From the NCBI GenBank assembly GCA_026315105.1, contig CM048748.1:480279150-480343149 (forward strand): a stretch of 64,000 nucleotides of DNA. The letters are read 5' to 3'. The notes under the pieces were generated by a model. The model made no database searches. It saw nothing but the letters and a program-made list of their open reading frames with translations, and was not told where the DNA came from. The stretch comes from Locusta migratoria (Eukaryota > Arthropoda > Insecta > Orthoptera > Acrididae). Numbering within the stretch: the stretch's first letter is position 1; each line of letters starts with the position of its first letter. Made by a program: the position numbers and the translations under genes. Positions 43,920 through 54,822 of the stretch are shown piece after piece.

Positions 43920-45165
43920 CTACAATGGAGCCAGCAGCAAGAGCTCGGTTAGTCGAGCAGAGAGGGCTTGCAAAGGCAGCTCTTCCACGCTTGAGTAATT
44001 CAACGCAAGATGCAGAGACTCTTAGCATTGAAATCTTGGAATATAGATTACGCAGATTGGCGCAAATTCAAGCGGATTTTTGAGTCCCCACAGTGCCAAC
44101 TGGAAATGGACGATGAGTTAACGGATCACAGTAATCATAGGGCAGATTTCGAGGACTCTTGTGAAATCATTGAATGTACCATACGGGGCTTATTGAAGAG
44201 GCACGCTCAGAAGCCCGAGTCTGCCAACGCGAATCACTGAGCAATGTTAGTAATTTTAAATTACCTGCCATCAATTTGCCAACCTTTGAATGGGATTATC
44301 TCAAATGGTCATGCTACAGAGATTCTTTCCCTAGTCTCGTCATGAATAATGACTCAATTGACGATGTTCAGAAATTTCAGTATTTAAATTCGACATTGCG
44401 AGGTGAAGCAAGGGACATTCTAAAACATTTACCAGTAACCTCAGAAAACTTCTCAGTAGCTTGGAGACTCATTACCCAAAGATACAATAATCCTAAGATA
44501 GTCGCGGCCAGACATGCTAAGGCTTTATTAAATTCTCCTACCGTCAGCCACGGTACGTCAACCAATTATCGGCAGTTGATTAACCATGTATGTAGCCATC
44601 TGAAGGCCCTAGAAGCTCTTAAGCCTGATGTGCCACTTCATGAAATTCTCCTTTCAGAACAAATCTTGACTAGTATACGTCCCACAGATCGTCAGGAGTG
44701 GGAGGAAAAAATGTCAGGGTCGACGTTCACCACATTGAACCAACTCATAGAGTTCTTAGAAACAAAATGTATAGCCAATGAATTGATTAAATTTAGGGAT
44801 AATACCCCCAAAGAGACGCAGAGTAATCCAAGCAGTGCTAATCAAGTAAAAAAATGTGAGGACAGCTCATCTGGCCAGAGCTGATGTTGACGTAGTTTGT
44901 AATTATTGTAAAAAGCGTCACGCACTCACTGATTGCAAAGGATTTATTGGCTTTAATGTCAGTGAGAGGCGAGATTATGTAACTACTAATAAGCTTTGTT
45001 TCTTGTGCTGCCGCAGTGGTCGTTATGCGCGTAGGTGCAAGCTTTCCTGTTGCAAATTCTGTTAGGGCAGGCACAATGTACTGCTCCATCAAGCAGCTGA
45101 TTCTAAGCAAAGTCAAAATGGTGAAGCTACGACTCAGAAACTGTACGAACGCTTGCTGGGGGACT
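43920..45165 (+). mobile_element. BEL/Pao LTR-retrotransposon gag relic
   Basis: The gag is spread over three frames. The N-terminus is ARARLVEQRGLAKAALPRLS with ILEYRLRRLAQIQADF (43,940-44,083), then FESPQCQLEMDDEL (about 44,085), then the long frame 44,174-44,884 with the family core LPAINLPTFEWDYLKWSCYR, VQKFQYLNSTLRGEARDIL and AWRLITQRYNNPKIV. A zinc-knuckle region follows in another frame (44,890-45,065): CNYCKKRHALTDC and CFLCCRSGRYARRC, the second having Arg where the knuckle histidine is expected. Gag packages the element's RNA; this one is disrupted by at least three frame changes. Protease and polymerase were not recognised, and a mariner relic lies downstream. Confidence 0.88.
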
Positions 45166-45394
45166 GCATTCTCCCCACTGAAAAATGTCTACTGTTTCAA
45201 GCACAGTCTGTCCATTCACACATTCAGGTGCAGTACGGCTGCTGGGCGCAGAACTAACATCAAGCCGTTTACTGAACACACCATTAAACAAACTTCAATC
45301 TGTTACTTTGCTGCTAGGAGCAGCAGCAGCGTGTCGTGTCAGTTGCGAAACCCACGCACAAGTAACCGTATCCGTATACTGAGCACGTGTAAAT

Positions 45395-45790
45395 ACGTGC
45401 TCATGTTCACACGCTACGGTACACCAGACTTTCGGCCTGCCGTTCGTGAAAGGCTTGGTTTCTTCCTCCGAGTGGAGTCCAGATGACGGCACTCCTTGGA
45501 TTGCGTTCTGCTCTCAGGTTCGGACGAAAACACCCATGTTTTGTCGTGTGTAATGACGCCGTCGAAACACTCTCTCCATTCTTCAGTGAAGGCCTTCATG
45601 AGACCCTCGCACACAATTTATTCTCGTCGTCTTCATATCTCTTTTCGATAATCCAGGCACCGAACGTGCATAGACTTTCCTGTACACTAGTGAGATGAAC
45701 CAGTGATACAACACCACCCAATGACAAACGAGTCATTTCAGCAAGCTGTCGTGACGTCACACATCTGTCATTTAGGATGATTATTTTTGT
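45395..45790 (-). mobile_element. mariner-like transposase relic, N-terminal half
   Basis: On the minus strand: ILNDRCVTSRQLAEMTRLSL (helix-turn-helix, about 45,775-45,715), then GGVVSLVH, IIEKRYEDDENKLC and, in a shifted frame, GVITHDKTWVFSSEPESRTQ, the region of the first catalytic aspartate (HDKTWV, usually DETWV). The C-terminal half is absent. It lies next to the BEL gag and may have interrupted that element. Confidence 0.75.
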
Positions 45791-45929
45791 GTACTCCTTC
45801 TGGATGCTGTTCTGTGAACAAGGTCTGCAACTGAAAGAAGCGATTAGTCACATATACTTTCATTACAAAAGAAAGAATACTCGACTTTCATGTGATTGGC
45901 TAGTGGAAGAAGGAAGGGGAGGAAAATTA

Positions 45930-46168
45930 TTGTCTAACGCCCCGTCGACAGCGTGGTCATTAGAGGTGGATCTTACGCTCGCAATTTTTGGGTGAGGGTG
46001 GGGAAGGAAATCGGACGTGCCCTTTGAAAGGAACCATCCTGAATTTGCCTGGAGTGATTTAGGGAAATCACGGAAAACTTAAATCTGGATGGTCGGAGGT
46101 GAATTTGGACCATCATTCTCCCGACTGCAAGTCCAGTGTGTTACCACTGTGGCACCTCGCTCGGTGCT
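45930..46168 (-). mobile_element. Second-family tRNA-derived SINE
   Basis: Read in reverse: head CACCGAGCGAGGTGCCACAG, TGGTAACACACTGGACTTGC, then a body with CACCTCCGACCATCCAGATT, TTCCGTGATTTCCCTAAATC and GGTTCCTTTCAAAGGGCACG, ending in an ACGGGGCGTTAGAC block. The B box is degraded. Head fragments of the same family occur at 29.3 kb. Confidence 0.75.
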
Positions 46169-46274
46169 TGTGGAAGAAATCGGTTCTGCAAATCGTAAGC
46201 CAGTAGTAGTGTTCTTGCCTGTTCTGGCTCGTTGTAGACGGTTTTGTTGCTGGTAGGCTGCAGCTACATTCGAT

Positions 46275-47005
46275 ACTCTGCAAAACACATTCAAGTGCCT
46301 GGCGTAGGTTTCATCGAACCATCTTTGTACTATTCATCTACCATTCAATTATCGAATAGCACGCAGGAAGAAAGAACATTTGAAGCTCTCCATTCGACCT
46401 CTGATTTCTCGTATTTTATGCTGATCATCATTTCTACCTACGTCCGTAGGACTCAACAACTATTTATCTTTGCATTCGAAGGAGAATATTGGCGATTGAA
46501 ATTTCGTAAATAGACCACGCCGCAGCGATAAACGCCATTGTTGTGACGATTGCTATTCCAGATCCTGTAACATTTCCGTGACGCTGCTCTTCTTTGGACT
46601 CTTTCGATGTCCTCCGTCAAACCCACCTGATAAGGATCCCACAATGGGCAGTAATAACTCTAAATGAGGACGGACAGGCGTACTGGATGCAGTCGCTTTA
46701 GTAGTTCTGTTGCATCTTTTAAGCGTTACGTCTCATTACTTGAATCAATTGCTAATTTTACACTCGCTAATTTTACATCTTATTTAGATCGTTCTGCAAT
46801 TGGTTTTGATCTTCAGATGACTTTACTGGATGATAAATGACGTTGCCATCTGCAAACCTAAGGGAGTTGCTCAGATTTTCTCCCAAATCGTTTATGTACA
46901 TACGGAACAGCAGAGGACCAATAACAGTAGCCTGTGGATCGCCGGATGTCAGCTCTGTTTTCGTCGGTGCCTTACCATCAATGACTAGAGACCGTGTCCT
47001 CCCGT
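46275..47005 (-). mobile_element. CR1-type LINE relic with altered catalytic site
   Basis: On the minus strand: VIDGKAPTKTELTSGDPQAT (46,983-46,925) followed by VIGPLLFRMYINDLGENLSN, then LRFADGNVIYHPVKSSEDQN where the invariant FADD is FADG. A short duplicated and deleted segment follows (46,730-46,790), then LWDPYQVGLTEDIERVQRRA (46,635-46,580) and the 3' part to 46,275. In the first block the usual GVPQGS has become GDPQAT. It is a dead copy of the same family as 11.2 and 54.2 kb. Confidence 0.88.
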
Positions 47006-47566
47006 GTGCACTCTACACACCTGGGTTCTGGCGGCTGCGGTCGCTGGACGGTCGCCTCTTCTTGCGATTGGCCGGCAGAGAGGAGCGAGACTTGGGGCGC
47101 CCCCGGCGGCCCGAGTACTGTGGGGCGACTGGTCGCTCGCCTGTCCGCCGGCGGCAGGTGTCCTTGGTCTGCTTACTCGCGTCACTCACTGCCGGCCGTG
47201 GCCCGCGCGTCGTGGGCTGGCCAGCAGAGAGACAGAGAGAAACCACCTGCTGCAGAACTCTGACTGTTGCTGCGACCCACTGCGTCCTCCCCGAGAACGG
47301 GGAGCGACTGCCTGCGAGTCGACGTGGCAGAGTCATCGCCGGCCTCGCAGAGGAACTCCATCCCCGACCGTTGTCGCAGCCTCACATCTACTTCGCGGTC
47401 TATTAAGGTTCACCTGTAAAAAAAGGAAAATACTTTTATATACCAATTTATAGCTAAATGTTCCTAGCAGTTCACAAAAAATGTCATTCTCCTCCTGTAA
47501 ACAATAAAAAATTTTGAGACGATTGTGCAAAACGTTTTTAACACGCTATGTATTTATTCCATTCTC

Positions 47567-47618
<52 letters not shown>

Positions 47619-47985
47619 TCCATATCCTCCTCTTCAGCCTCTCGACCCATTTCTTCCACCCCATTCCCTCCATTTCCTCACCCTCCCTCTGCTCATTTCG
47701 CTTCTTCATCTCCTCCCCCTATCTATAAACCATATATGTCAACTTTCGTGCCGAGCAGTGGAACATTTTCAAAGTTTTTGCAATAAATCATACGCTCACT
47801 TACGGTTGTTAAAACCCTCTCCTTGAACACGCGAGCTTCCTAGTAATCAGTAAAAAGGTGTCAAAGTTAGTTGTAAGGTACCATCCTCTTTTGTCAGCCA
47901 ATTGTCAAAATTTCATCATTTAGACTGGAATAAAACAGTTGCATGTGTCCAATTCTGCACGTTAACTACCCTCCGCTATGCACCA
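47006..47985. other. GC-rich then pyrimidine-rich stretch, no supported gene
   Basis: 47,010-47,400 is CpG-rich with long overlapping frames on both strands but no domain. 47,560-47,720 is nearly pure pyrimidine on the plus strand, including (TC)n at 47,570-47,615, and could form triplex DNA. Confidence 0.4.
47570..47615 (+). repeat. (TC)n microsatellite
   Basis: About 22 uninterrupted TC units in a longer polypyrimidine tract. Confidence 0.95.
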
Positions 47986-47988
47986 TAG

Positions 47989-48190
47989 CCGGCCGAGCGG
48001 CCGAGCAGTCTGGGGCGCGCCAGTCACGGTCTGCACGTCCGCTGCGGTCGGGGGTTCGAATCGCCCCTCCGACGAGGATGTTTGTGCCGTCATTAGTATA
48101 AGCTAGTTCATAAGTAGTTTGTAAGTTTAGCGACTGATGACCTCGTACTTAAGTCCCATAACCTCTACAAACATTTCAACATTTGAACTA
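47989..48190 (+). mobile_element. tRNA-derived SINE, full length
   Basis: Head AGCCGGCCGAGCGGCCGAGC, B box GGGTTCGAATCGCCC near 48,050, TTTGTGCCGTCATTAGTATA, TTCATAAGTAGTTTGTAAG, CGACTGATGACCTCGTAC and a doubled ACATTT end. CCCCGTAG-type subfamily, slightly diverged. It is followed by a tandem dimer repeat. Confidence 0.92.
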
Positions 48191-48208
48191 AAAGAATCTG
48201 CGAAAACT

Positions 48209-48545
48209 AAAGTCAGTCATCCAGACCAAACTACCCGGCCGATTTCCTTCATTTTCATTTTAAACGAAAGATATTCATCCACATATTTGTCATCAAGTAT
48301 TCGTATTTACATAACTCTTGCCTTCCTTTTTCTATACTCAAACGCGATATCCTTCTGTATATTTATTATGGGGATGTTCTTGCTGTAAAGTAAAGTCAGT
48401 CGGTCAGGACGTTCTATCCGACCGATTTCCTTGATTTTTGCGTTAAACGAGAGGTATTCATTCGCAGATTTGTCATCAAGTATCAGAATTAACTTAAGTT
48501 TCTCCATCCTTTATTTTTATACCAACGCGGTATCCTTCTGTCGTT
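48209..48545 (+). repeat. Tandem dimer, 183-bp period
   Basis: AAAGTCAGTC at 48,209 and 48,392, GATTTCCTTCATTTT/GATTTCCTTGATTTTT, TTTGTCATCAAGTAT and TATCCTTCTGT (48,348 and 48,531) all recur 183 bp apart. Two copies, roughly 75-80% alike. No coding function. Confidence 0.85.
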
Positions 48546-49515
48546 ACATTGCGTATTTTAATCGGTTTGTTTGACGATATCTTCGGTTCTAATTAAGGTA
48601 CCCAGATATTTTTGACCTGACAACATTCAGTGGATCAAGCTCATTCATTTGCGCTCTTAAACACTTGCAGTGATTGATTCTGAAGAAAGCTATGCGTTAA
48701 CATTCAACTACACTTCCATCTTTTCTTACCTTTTTATCATTTCACTAAAGGTGCAAAGTATTCGCACGAGTCCTCCAGTGTTATTTTAATTGGCACCCCA
48801 TATTATTTTTATGCCGTCAATAACATGAAAAATCACAGAAATAACAGCACTTATTGCATCGCAATACGTCAATTACTTCATGTTCGTTTCCATAGTGGCA
48901 CTTGTGCTTAATCACTGTTTTTTATTCTTATTATTATTTTATTTGTAGATAATTTCGAACGTAACCTCCAACATGGAGGTCGAATTGTTTTATGTGTTTT
49001 AACCGTTTTGTTTCAAGCAATGATAATGATCACACAGTGGTCGACATCTAGATCTGAATAAACTAAATATTTCCGACTGATTGCTGAAAAATTATCTACA
49101 CGTCAATTACATCCCACAGAATTGTGTAGCGAATTGAAATGAATGAAGCGCTCAGATATCGCTTGACTTTAGGGACTTGCATTGGCCGATCGCTGAGCTA
49201 AATTTAAGCTTGAAATTCAATACGTAGTTTCGTAGGGTCTAATTGACGTATTGGGATGCAACCGGGGCTATTATCTCTGTGTTTTTTGTGCTGTTTATTA
49301 CATACAAATGTTGTGGGTTCCAATTAAAATACCATGAATTTGTATTGAACCTAATATTTATTTTGTTTTGCATGTCTCGTAGTATCAGGTATAAAAACTT
49401 CCGTCCCACGTATATGCCCGCGAAGATCAGTTTCCAATATATATATTTTTTTTTCTTCCAGAAATATTTGGGGAGAGAAATTTACATGAACGCCCTTTAT
49501 AATTTAACATACACT
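48546..49515. other. AT-rich stretch, nothing recognised
   Basis: A 93-codon plus-strand frame (49,243-49,524) is hydrophobic and without domain. No repeat identified. Confidence 0.4.
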
Positions 49516-49519
49516 GAAG

Positions 49520-50515
49520 AGTAAAAGACTCTGGTGTCGACATACGAATGCACGCACAGAGATTTATAAACACACAGAAGACAGTGTTGCGATCGGCGAC
49601 GCCTGTATAAGTGAACAGGTGTCTGTCGCAGGCGCTAGGTCGGTTACCGCTGGAAATGGCAAGTTATCCCGATGCAAGTGAGTTTCAACGTTTGCGCCAT
49701 GAACATTGGGAGTCCGGTAAAACATCAAGTCTCCAACATTGCTGCAGCCAGAGAAATACCCTGCAAGAATGTGACTGACGAGGACTGGAGAGAGGCTTTC
49801 AGCGTGACAGAAGTGCAAACCTTCCGCAAATAGCTGAGGATTTCAGGGCCGGGCCATCAACAAGTGTTAGCGATGATACATGATGTGTTGGTGACTGCAT
49901 GATACAAAGCGATGATACACGATGACTGTTGATGACAGGAAATGTCTGGTGTTGGCGATTCTCGTCTGCAGTAGTATCTTGCGGATGGATGTGTATTGGT
50001 ATGGAGGCAACCTCATGACTCCATAGACCCTGCATGACAGCGGCAGATTGTTAAAGCAGGTGGAGGGTCTGTGATGGTGTGGTGCACGTGCATTCCAAGT
50101 GATAGACCTGTAGATACGACTTTGACAGGTGACAACAGGTCACCTGCATCCATTCATGTCTACTTTGCATTCCCACGGAATGGCAATTCCAGCAGAACAA
50201 TGCTACAGCCCACACGTTCCTAAGCGCTCCAGAGTGGCTCCTGCAGAGACACTCTTCGGAGATTGAACACCGTCGCTACCCACCAAACTGCAGAGACGTG
50301 AACATTGGTGAGCACTGGAACGTGCTGTTCAGAAGAGACCTCAACGCCCTGGTACTCTGCGGCTTCGTGGGCAGCCCTGCAGGGGCGCGGCGCCAGTTCT
50401 GTCCACCGCGTCTTCAGACACTCGACGCGTCTGCGCCACGCCGCCTGTCGGCTCTTCTGCGCGCTCGCTTAAGGCTTGCACGACATTAGCCAAGTGTGCC
50501 AGTTTGTTGGGCTCT
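49520..50515 (+). mobile_element. Tc1-like transposon relic, copy 1
   Basis: The transposase is broken but readable: a DGCVLVWRQPHDSIDP-like block (about 49,984-50,030), then VKAGGGSVMVW (50,055-50,090), the characteristic Tc1 GGGSVMVWG signature, then sequence related to the QFQQDNA region (50,180-50,215) and to ERAVQKR (50,320). Stops and indels are frequent, and the middle (49,860-49,950) has repeats of a GATGATACA phrase. The end GTGTGCCAGTTTGTTGGGCT is close to the 3' end of the family. It is related to the minus-strand copy at 55.25-56.1 kb. Confidence 0.8.
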
Positions 50516-50844
50516 TATTTGCTTTACGATTTTCCTGAAACACCATATATACTGTTAAGATATCGACAGTAAGAGAGATGTCCAACTGGCTATAAAATAG
50601 GCGTTGGTCAGTATTAAGAAGCAACTTCTCAACCCAGTTTCCTTGCTCTAACAGGAACCGAGTATCAGGAACCCAAACAAATAGTGAACCTCTCCTGGCT
50701 TGTAGGGGGGGGGGGGGGAGTTATAGCGTTGTAAGGCGCCGGCCTACGTCGAGTGAGCATTCCCCCCTTCCCAACTGTTCCCCGTAACTGTACCTCGTGT
50801 AACTGCGTGCGGATTGCTGTACGGCAGCTTCGCCGTGACGTCAG
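50516..50844. other. Stretch with poly(G), no gene
   Basis: A 14-G run lies at 50,705-50,718; otherwise unassigned. Confidence 0.4.
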
Positions 50845-51029
50845 TTAAGGGAGCCCTACGTGTCTGTGTGCGGCGACAGTGGCCACGGGGAGCCGGCGTG
50901 CTGCCCGGCTCAGCCGCCCTACGTGGAACTCGGCAGGGACCGGCCGGCATTCGCACAATGCCTATTGTATGCCAGACAAGTGGGTTGCTTACGCAAACAC
51001 AGACGCTGCAGCCCAAACATCAGCGAAAC
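50845..51029 (+). CDS. Possible single exon of a cysteine-rich secreted-type protein (weak)
   Basis: The frame reads EPYVSVCGDSGHGEPACCP, then PYVELGRDRPAFAQCLLYAR and QVGCLRKHRRCSPNISETG, with seven cysteines in about 55 residues and no internal stop. It could be bounded by an acceptor after CAG at 50,842-50,844 and a donor at GAACAG followed by GTGAAC near 51,029 (an alternative CAG/GTGAAC donor lies 8 bp upstream). The open frame itself continues to 51,129, so the donor is not forced. VCGDSG recalls Kazal-type modules, but the spacing does not fit. It is the only stretch here with exon-like features and no transposon signature. It could equally be chance in GC-rich DNA. Confidence 0.2.
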
Positions 51030-52545
51030 AGGTGAACAGGTGAACGACCTGACAGAGCGTGACCCGGAGGATCTATTTGCAGGCGGTGATAGGCCGAACA
51101 GCGCCGCCTCCTTGTACCACTCCGCTTAAGACGTGCAGGGAGCGATCTCAGACACCCATAGGCTACTTTCAGAAATGACTGCCGGTGAGTGGTCCGCAGA
51201 CACTTTTGTGGGGTATTTTTCGTGTTTTGCGAGCCAGCTGGCGCTAGACAGCCGCCGGGGAAGTCAGTCGTCTGACGAATCTCTCCTTGGGCAGTCGCTT
51301 AGGTGACTGCTCCGGAGATTTTGCTTGAGCAATGTTCTATTTCGTTTGTGCATTTCGATTCTGATAGTAAATTCAGATAATGTGCAAGTACACTCTGTTC
51401 ACTTCTAATTTATATCGAGATCTGGCGACGCGCTTGCAAAGCTAAATACTTTCCTCCGTTTCGTGGCTAGTTGGATTCACTTTTCGCTGAGTGTGTGCTC
51501 AGCCAATATAGTAAGCTTTTGTGTCTCGTTCGCTTGAACGCAGACGTAATTCCGGTTTCGTGTATTTGCATAATGGGTGGAGGAATAGTTGGAGAATCGT
51601 CTGTACCGACAGTCGAGGCTCCAGTTCACTTGTTAACAAGCGGTACGCAGCTTCCTTGTCGATCAACCGCCTATTCACTGACCTGTTGGTGCCTGTGTCT
51701 AGAAGGGCACAGACACAGGCTGATCTCTGGGCAAGCGACATCGACAACTCGTTCAAGTTAGATAAGCACAGAGAGCGGTGTACGCGATACTCCACAGGTT
51801 ATTTCGCGTCGTCTCCAGGCACCGACGGCAGCCCACCGCAATAGCGTCTACGGCACTCAGCACGGTGTATGGTAACGTGCATTTGCGCACTGGCATTGTA
51901 ACCATTTTGTTGGCTGTTTGCCTAGCATCAAGCTAGGCCGATTGGACCCGACTATTCGCCGTACAGCAGTGATTACCACCACCCAATTTACAAGCCCTCC
52001 CGTTCAGAGTGAGAGTAGTCTATACGGACGCCCTTCATTCCAGAAATTTTGCAAATTGCATCGCAGTAGTATCTTTTTTTTCTATCTTCAGTACCGTATA
52101 TTCTTTCCATTGCATTTATTATCCTTCAGCTAAAGGCTGGTGAGACAGCACGTAGAATTTTTATAAATTTTGCATTCCCTTGTATAATGTGCCACTTGTT
52201 TAATACAATAAATGAATTTGGCTTCATCCACCGTTTAACCTTCATTATTCCCCGTCACATTTAAGATTTGTTTTTATCTTTGTATGCATTTTAACTTTTG
52301 AGCAAGAAGATGTTGGCCATCTGCCGTCTTAAAGATGCTTACTATTTCATATTTATATATAGGTAATAATACACCTCGTTTGATACGAAGCTACGGCTCA
52401 GTTATCATAATTTTACTGTCGCGCATCCTTTCATTATCAAAAACATCCCCCAAGCATTTGTTTATGAGCGAGGTGCCTTTCAGCACGAACATAAAAAAAT
52501 GGTGGCTATGTCTTCTGGCTGCTACTCGTTGGTACCGTGACGCTA
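51030..52545. other. Unassigned stretch with a perfect short hairpin
   Basis: It contains GCCTGTGTCT (51,691-51,700) and its perfect inverse AGACACAGGC (51,711-51,720). TCTGGCGACGCG near 51,422 resembles an LTR/primer-site junction, so 51.2-52.1 kb might be LTR-element leader. No paired LTR was seen. Frames at 51.47-51.84 kb on both strands have no domain. Confidence 0.35.
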
Positions 52546-52551
52546 TACCAC

Positions 52552-53470
52552 TAGGAATGCAACATCGTTATTAAAAACATCTATGTTCCTACGGAAAAAT
52601 ATCGATGTTAAAAAAGCATCACTCCTGAAAAACGATACATCGATGTTTTTCCCGATGTTTGCATACGTTTAAGAAATATTAGGAAAAATACACTGAAATG
52701 ATGCTGTGTTACCAGAAAGTACTTGCCTTATTTATGTTCTTTCACTAGGCTACGAATACACAGCGAAAGGCAGATTAGAATGAAAAAGAAGTTAGGAATA
52801 AGGTTTCGCTACCTATTGCGCTGATTTTACTTGGGATTTACATCGATTTGTTCATTACATGCGACATAAATTGCGTTTTGTTGGCGTATTGCATTTTTCT
52901 TAGCTGTCGACGTGGAGAAATTTAAACGTTATGTATCTTTCAGTTATTACTTAATAATGTATTTTTTAAAATGAATATTCATCAATGACATTTATAAAAT
53001 CATGTACCTTGCTGAAATGAAAATCTATGTTATACTTGGCCTGTTGGCTTTTGTCTCGGATTTTTCGTCGACTTTTGTTTGATGTTTTAACTGACGTTTT
53101 TGACAGTACTATCAGTCTGACTAGGTAACACTGTCAAAGATTCGATTCCACTGATGTTGGAGGGTGAAATTTCAGTAATGCCAGCAGCCCATGTTGGACA
53201 AACATGAGATTGTTTCATAATTTACTTACCTACAATTCCAAAAGTATGAAAACAGTGACGAGCGACGACAGCAGGAGCACCACACTTGAGCTGACGCTGG
53301 CTGAGCAACTAATAAAGTTGCCAGTCAATTGTTGAACGATGTCGATAGTTTCGGACTTGTGTCGTCGATGCATCGGCGATACATCGCTGTTCAAAACATC
53401 CATGTTAACATCGATGTTTATGGACGAAACATCGATGTTTTTAAAACATCGATGTATCGTTTGCATCCTG
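52552..53470. mobile_element. Non-autonomous DNA element rich in ATCGAT palindromes
   Basis: The left end AGGAATGCAACATCG and the inverse of the right end, CAGGATGCAAACGATACATC, form imperfect terminal inverted repeats. Both flanks carry clusters of ACATCGATGT-type palindromes (52,590-52,660 and 53,365-53,460). The AT-rich interior has no transposase. hAT-like organisation is likely, but no convincing 8-bp target duplication was found. Confidence 0.6.
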
Positions 53471-53579
53471 CCATCTACCGGATAGCTTACAAACCTGACC
53501 GGCGCATAGAGCAGGTATTAGACGCGAATGAACCGACGACGACGGCAGTCCGCGTCTGTGAGTGGCTGTACAACACGAC

Positions 53580-53920
53580 GCTGGTGCTCGGCAGTCGCGG
53601 CGCACAGTGGCCGGCTGCGCATGCGCGTTGCGCATAATCGCGCACACTTCCCTCCCGGCTCGGCCCATTTGCCGCAAGGCGGTAAACCCGCTGCGTGCTG
53701 CGCGGCGCATTAAACGCGCGCGCCGTCCCGCGATTATCATAACACAGTTAGCGGGCAGCGGGCAGATTAGGACTGCATTAATAACGCGGCCGCCGCTGCA
53801 GCTGCACCTGCAGCTGCAGCTGTCGTTAGACGCTCTGCCGCCGCGCCGCGCCGCTAAACTGCTGCAATAACTGCGCGCAGTGCGAGCCGGACTGCCGGCC
53901 GGCCGGCACCGCACACTTGC
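53580..53920. promoter_or_regulatory. CpG island with NRF1-like, TAAT and E-box clusters
   Basis: It contains TGCGCATGCGCGTTGCGCA (53,613-53,631), then CATTAAACG, GATTATCATAACAC, GATTAGG and GCATTAATAACGCGG cores, then a dense E-box cluster with CAGCTG repeated (about 53,799-53,822). GC-rich and without transposon features. Long frames on both strands here are compositional. Promoter or enhancer function is an inference. Confidence 0.35.
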
Positions 53921-54189
53921 CAACTGCGGCCGCTGGGCTGCCGATCAGTTTTTTCTGCTTCTGACATCTACTGGAGCCAATGGCTTCGACAGCTAGAGGT
54001 TTCCTGACGACCCCATTGTCTCGCGCGACAAATAGCTCACAGTGATTGCAGACTTCGAGTTTGTATAGAACAGCGTCGTTTTGTAGTGTGAAAATAACTC
54101 TTGCGCAGCCGAAGCTTGGTTTTGCAAAACATTAATGTGTCCACAGGTCTGGTAAGTAAATATAGCTGCGTACGAATATATACATATAT
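53921..54189. other. Short unassigned stretch
   Basis: A (TA)-rich phrase ACGAATATATACATATATATC lies near 54,172; nothing else. Confidence 0.4.
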
Positions 54190-54822
54190 ATCAATCGATT
54201 ATGAAGGGCGTAAACTCCACTAAACACAGGAATTACTCATTTCATCAGACTTAAGCTGGAAATAACACGTAGATAATGTCGTGGGAAAGGCGAACCAGAG
54301 ACTGCGTCTTGTTGGCAGAACCCTTACAAGATGCAACAGAACTACTAAAGAGACTGCATACACTACGCTCGTCTCTCCTCATTTGAAGTATTGCTGCCCA
54401 GTGTGGGATCATTATCAGGTAGGTTTGACGAAGGACATCGAAAGAATGCAAAGTAGGGCAGCTCGTTTTGTATTGTCACGATACAGGGAAGACAGCGTAA
54501 CGGAAATGACACAGGACTTGAGATGGGAATCATTACAACGACGGCGCTTATCGCTACGGCGCGGTCTACTTACGAAACTAATCACCAACATTCTCCTCCA
54601 ATGCGAAAGTACTTTGTTGACTCCCACCTACATATATATAATTGACCATCCGAATAAAATACGAGAAATCAGAGCTCGGAAAGATTCAGATGTTCTTTCT
54701 TCCCGCGCGCTATTTGAGAATGGAATAGGAGACGAATAGTATACAGATGGTTCGATGAATCATCTGCCAGGCATATAAATATCATTTTCAGAGTATCCCA
54801 TGTAGTTATAGATGTAGATCCC
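54190..54822 (+). mobile_element. CR1-type LINE relic, reverse transcriptase C-terminus and 3' end
   Basis: Frame 54,281-54,739 reads GKANQRLRLVGRTLTRCNRT, YCCPVWDHYQVGLTKDIERM, AARFVLSRYREDSVTEMTQD and the basic C-terminus WESLQRRRLSLRRGLLTKLI, continuing to ENGIGDE and a stop at about 54,737. It is the best-preserved C-terminus of this family in the window. The 3' end TAGTTATAGATGTAGATCC matches the inverse ends at 1.8 and 11.2 kb. It is 5'-truncated; the start is in other frames (54,195-54,280). Confidence 0.88.

Noticed and set aside
47514..47826. Serine/leucine repeat frames
   Set aside because: Produced in all three frames by the TC microsatellite and polypyrimidine tract.
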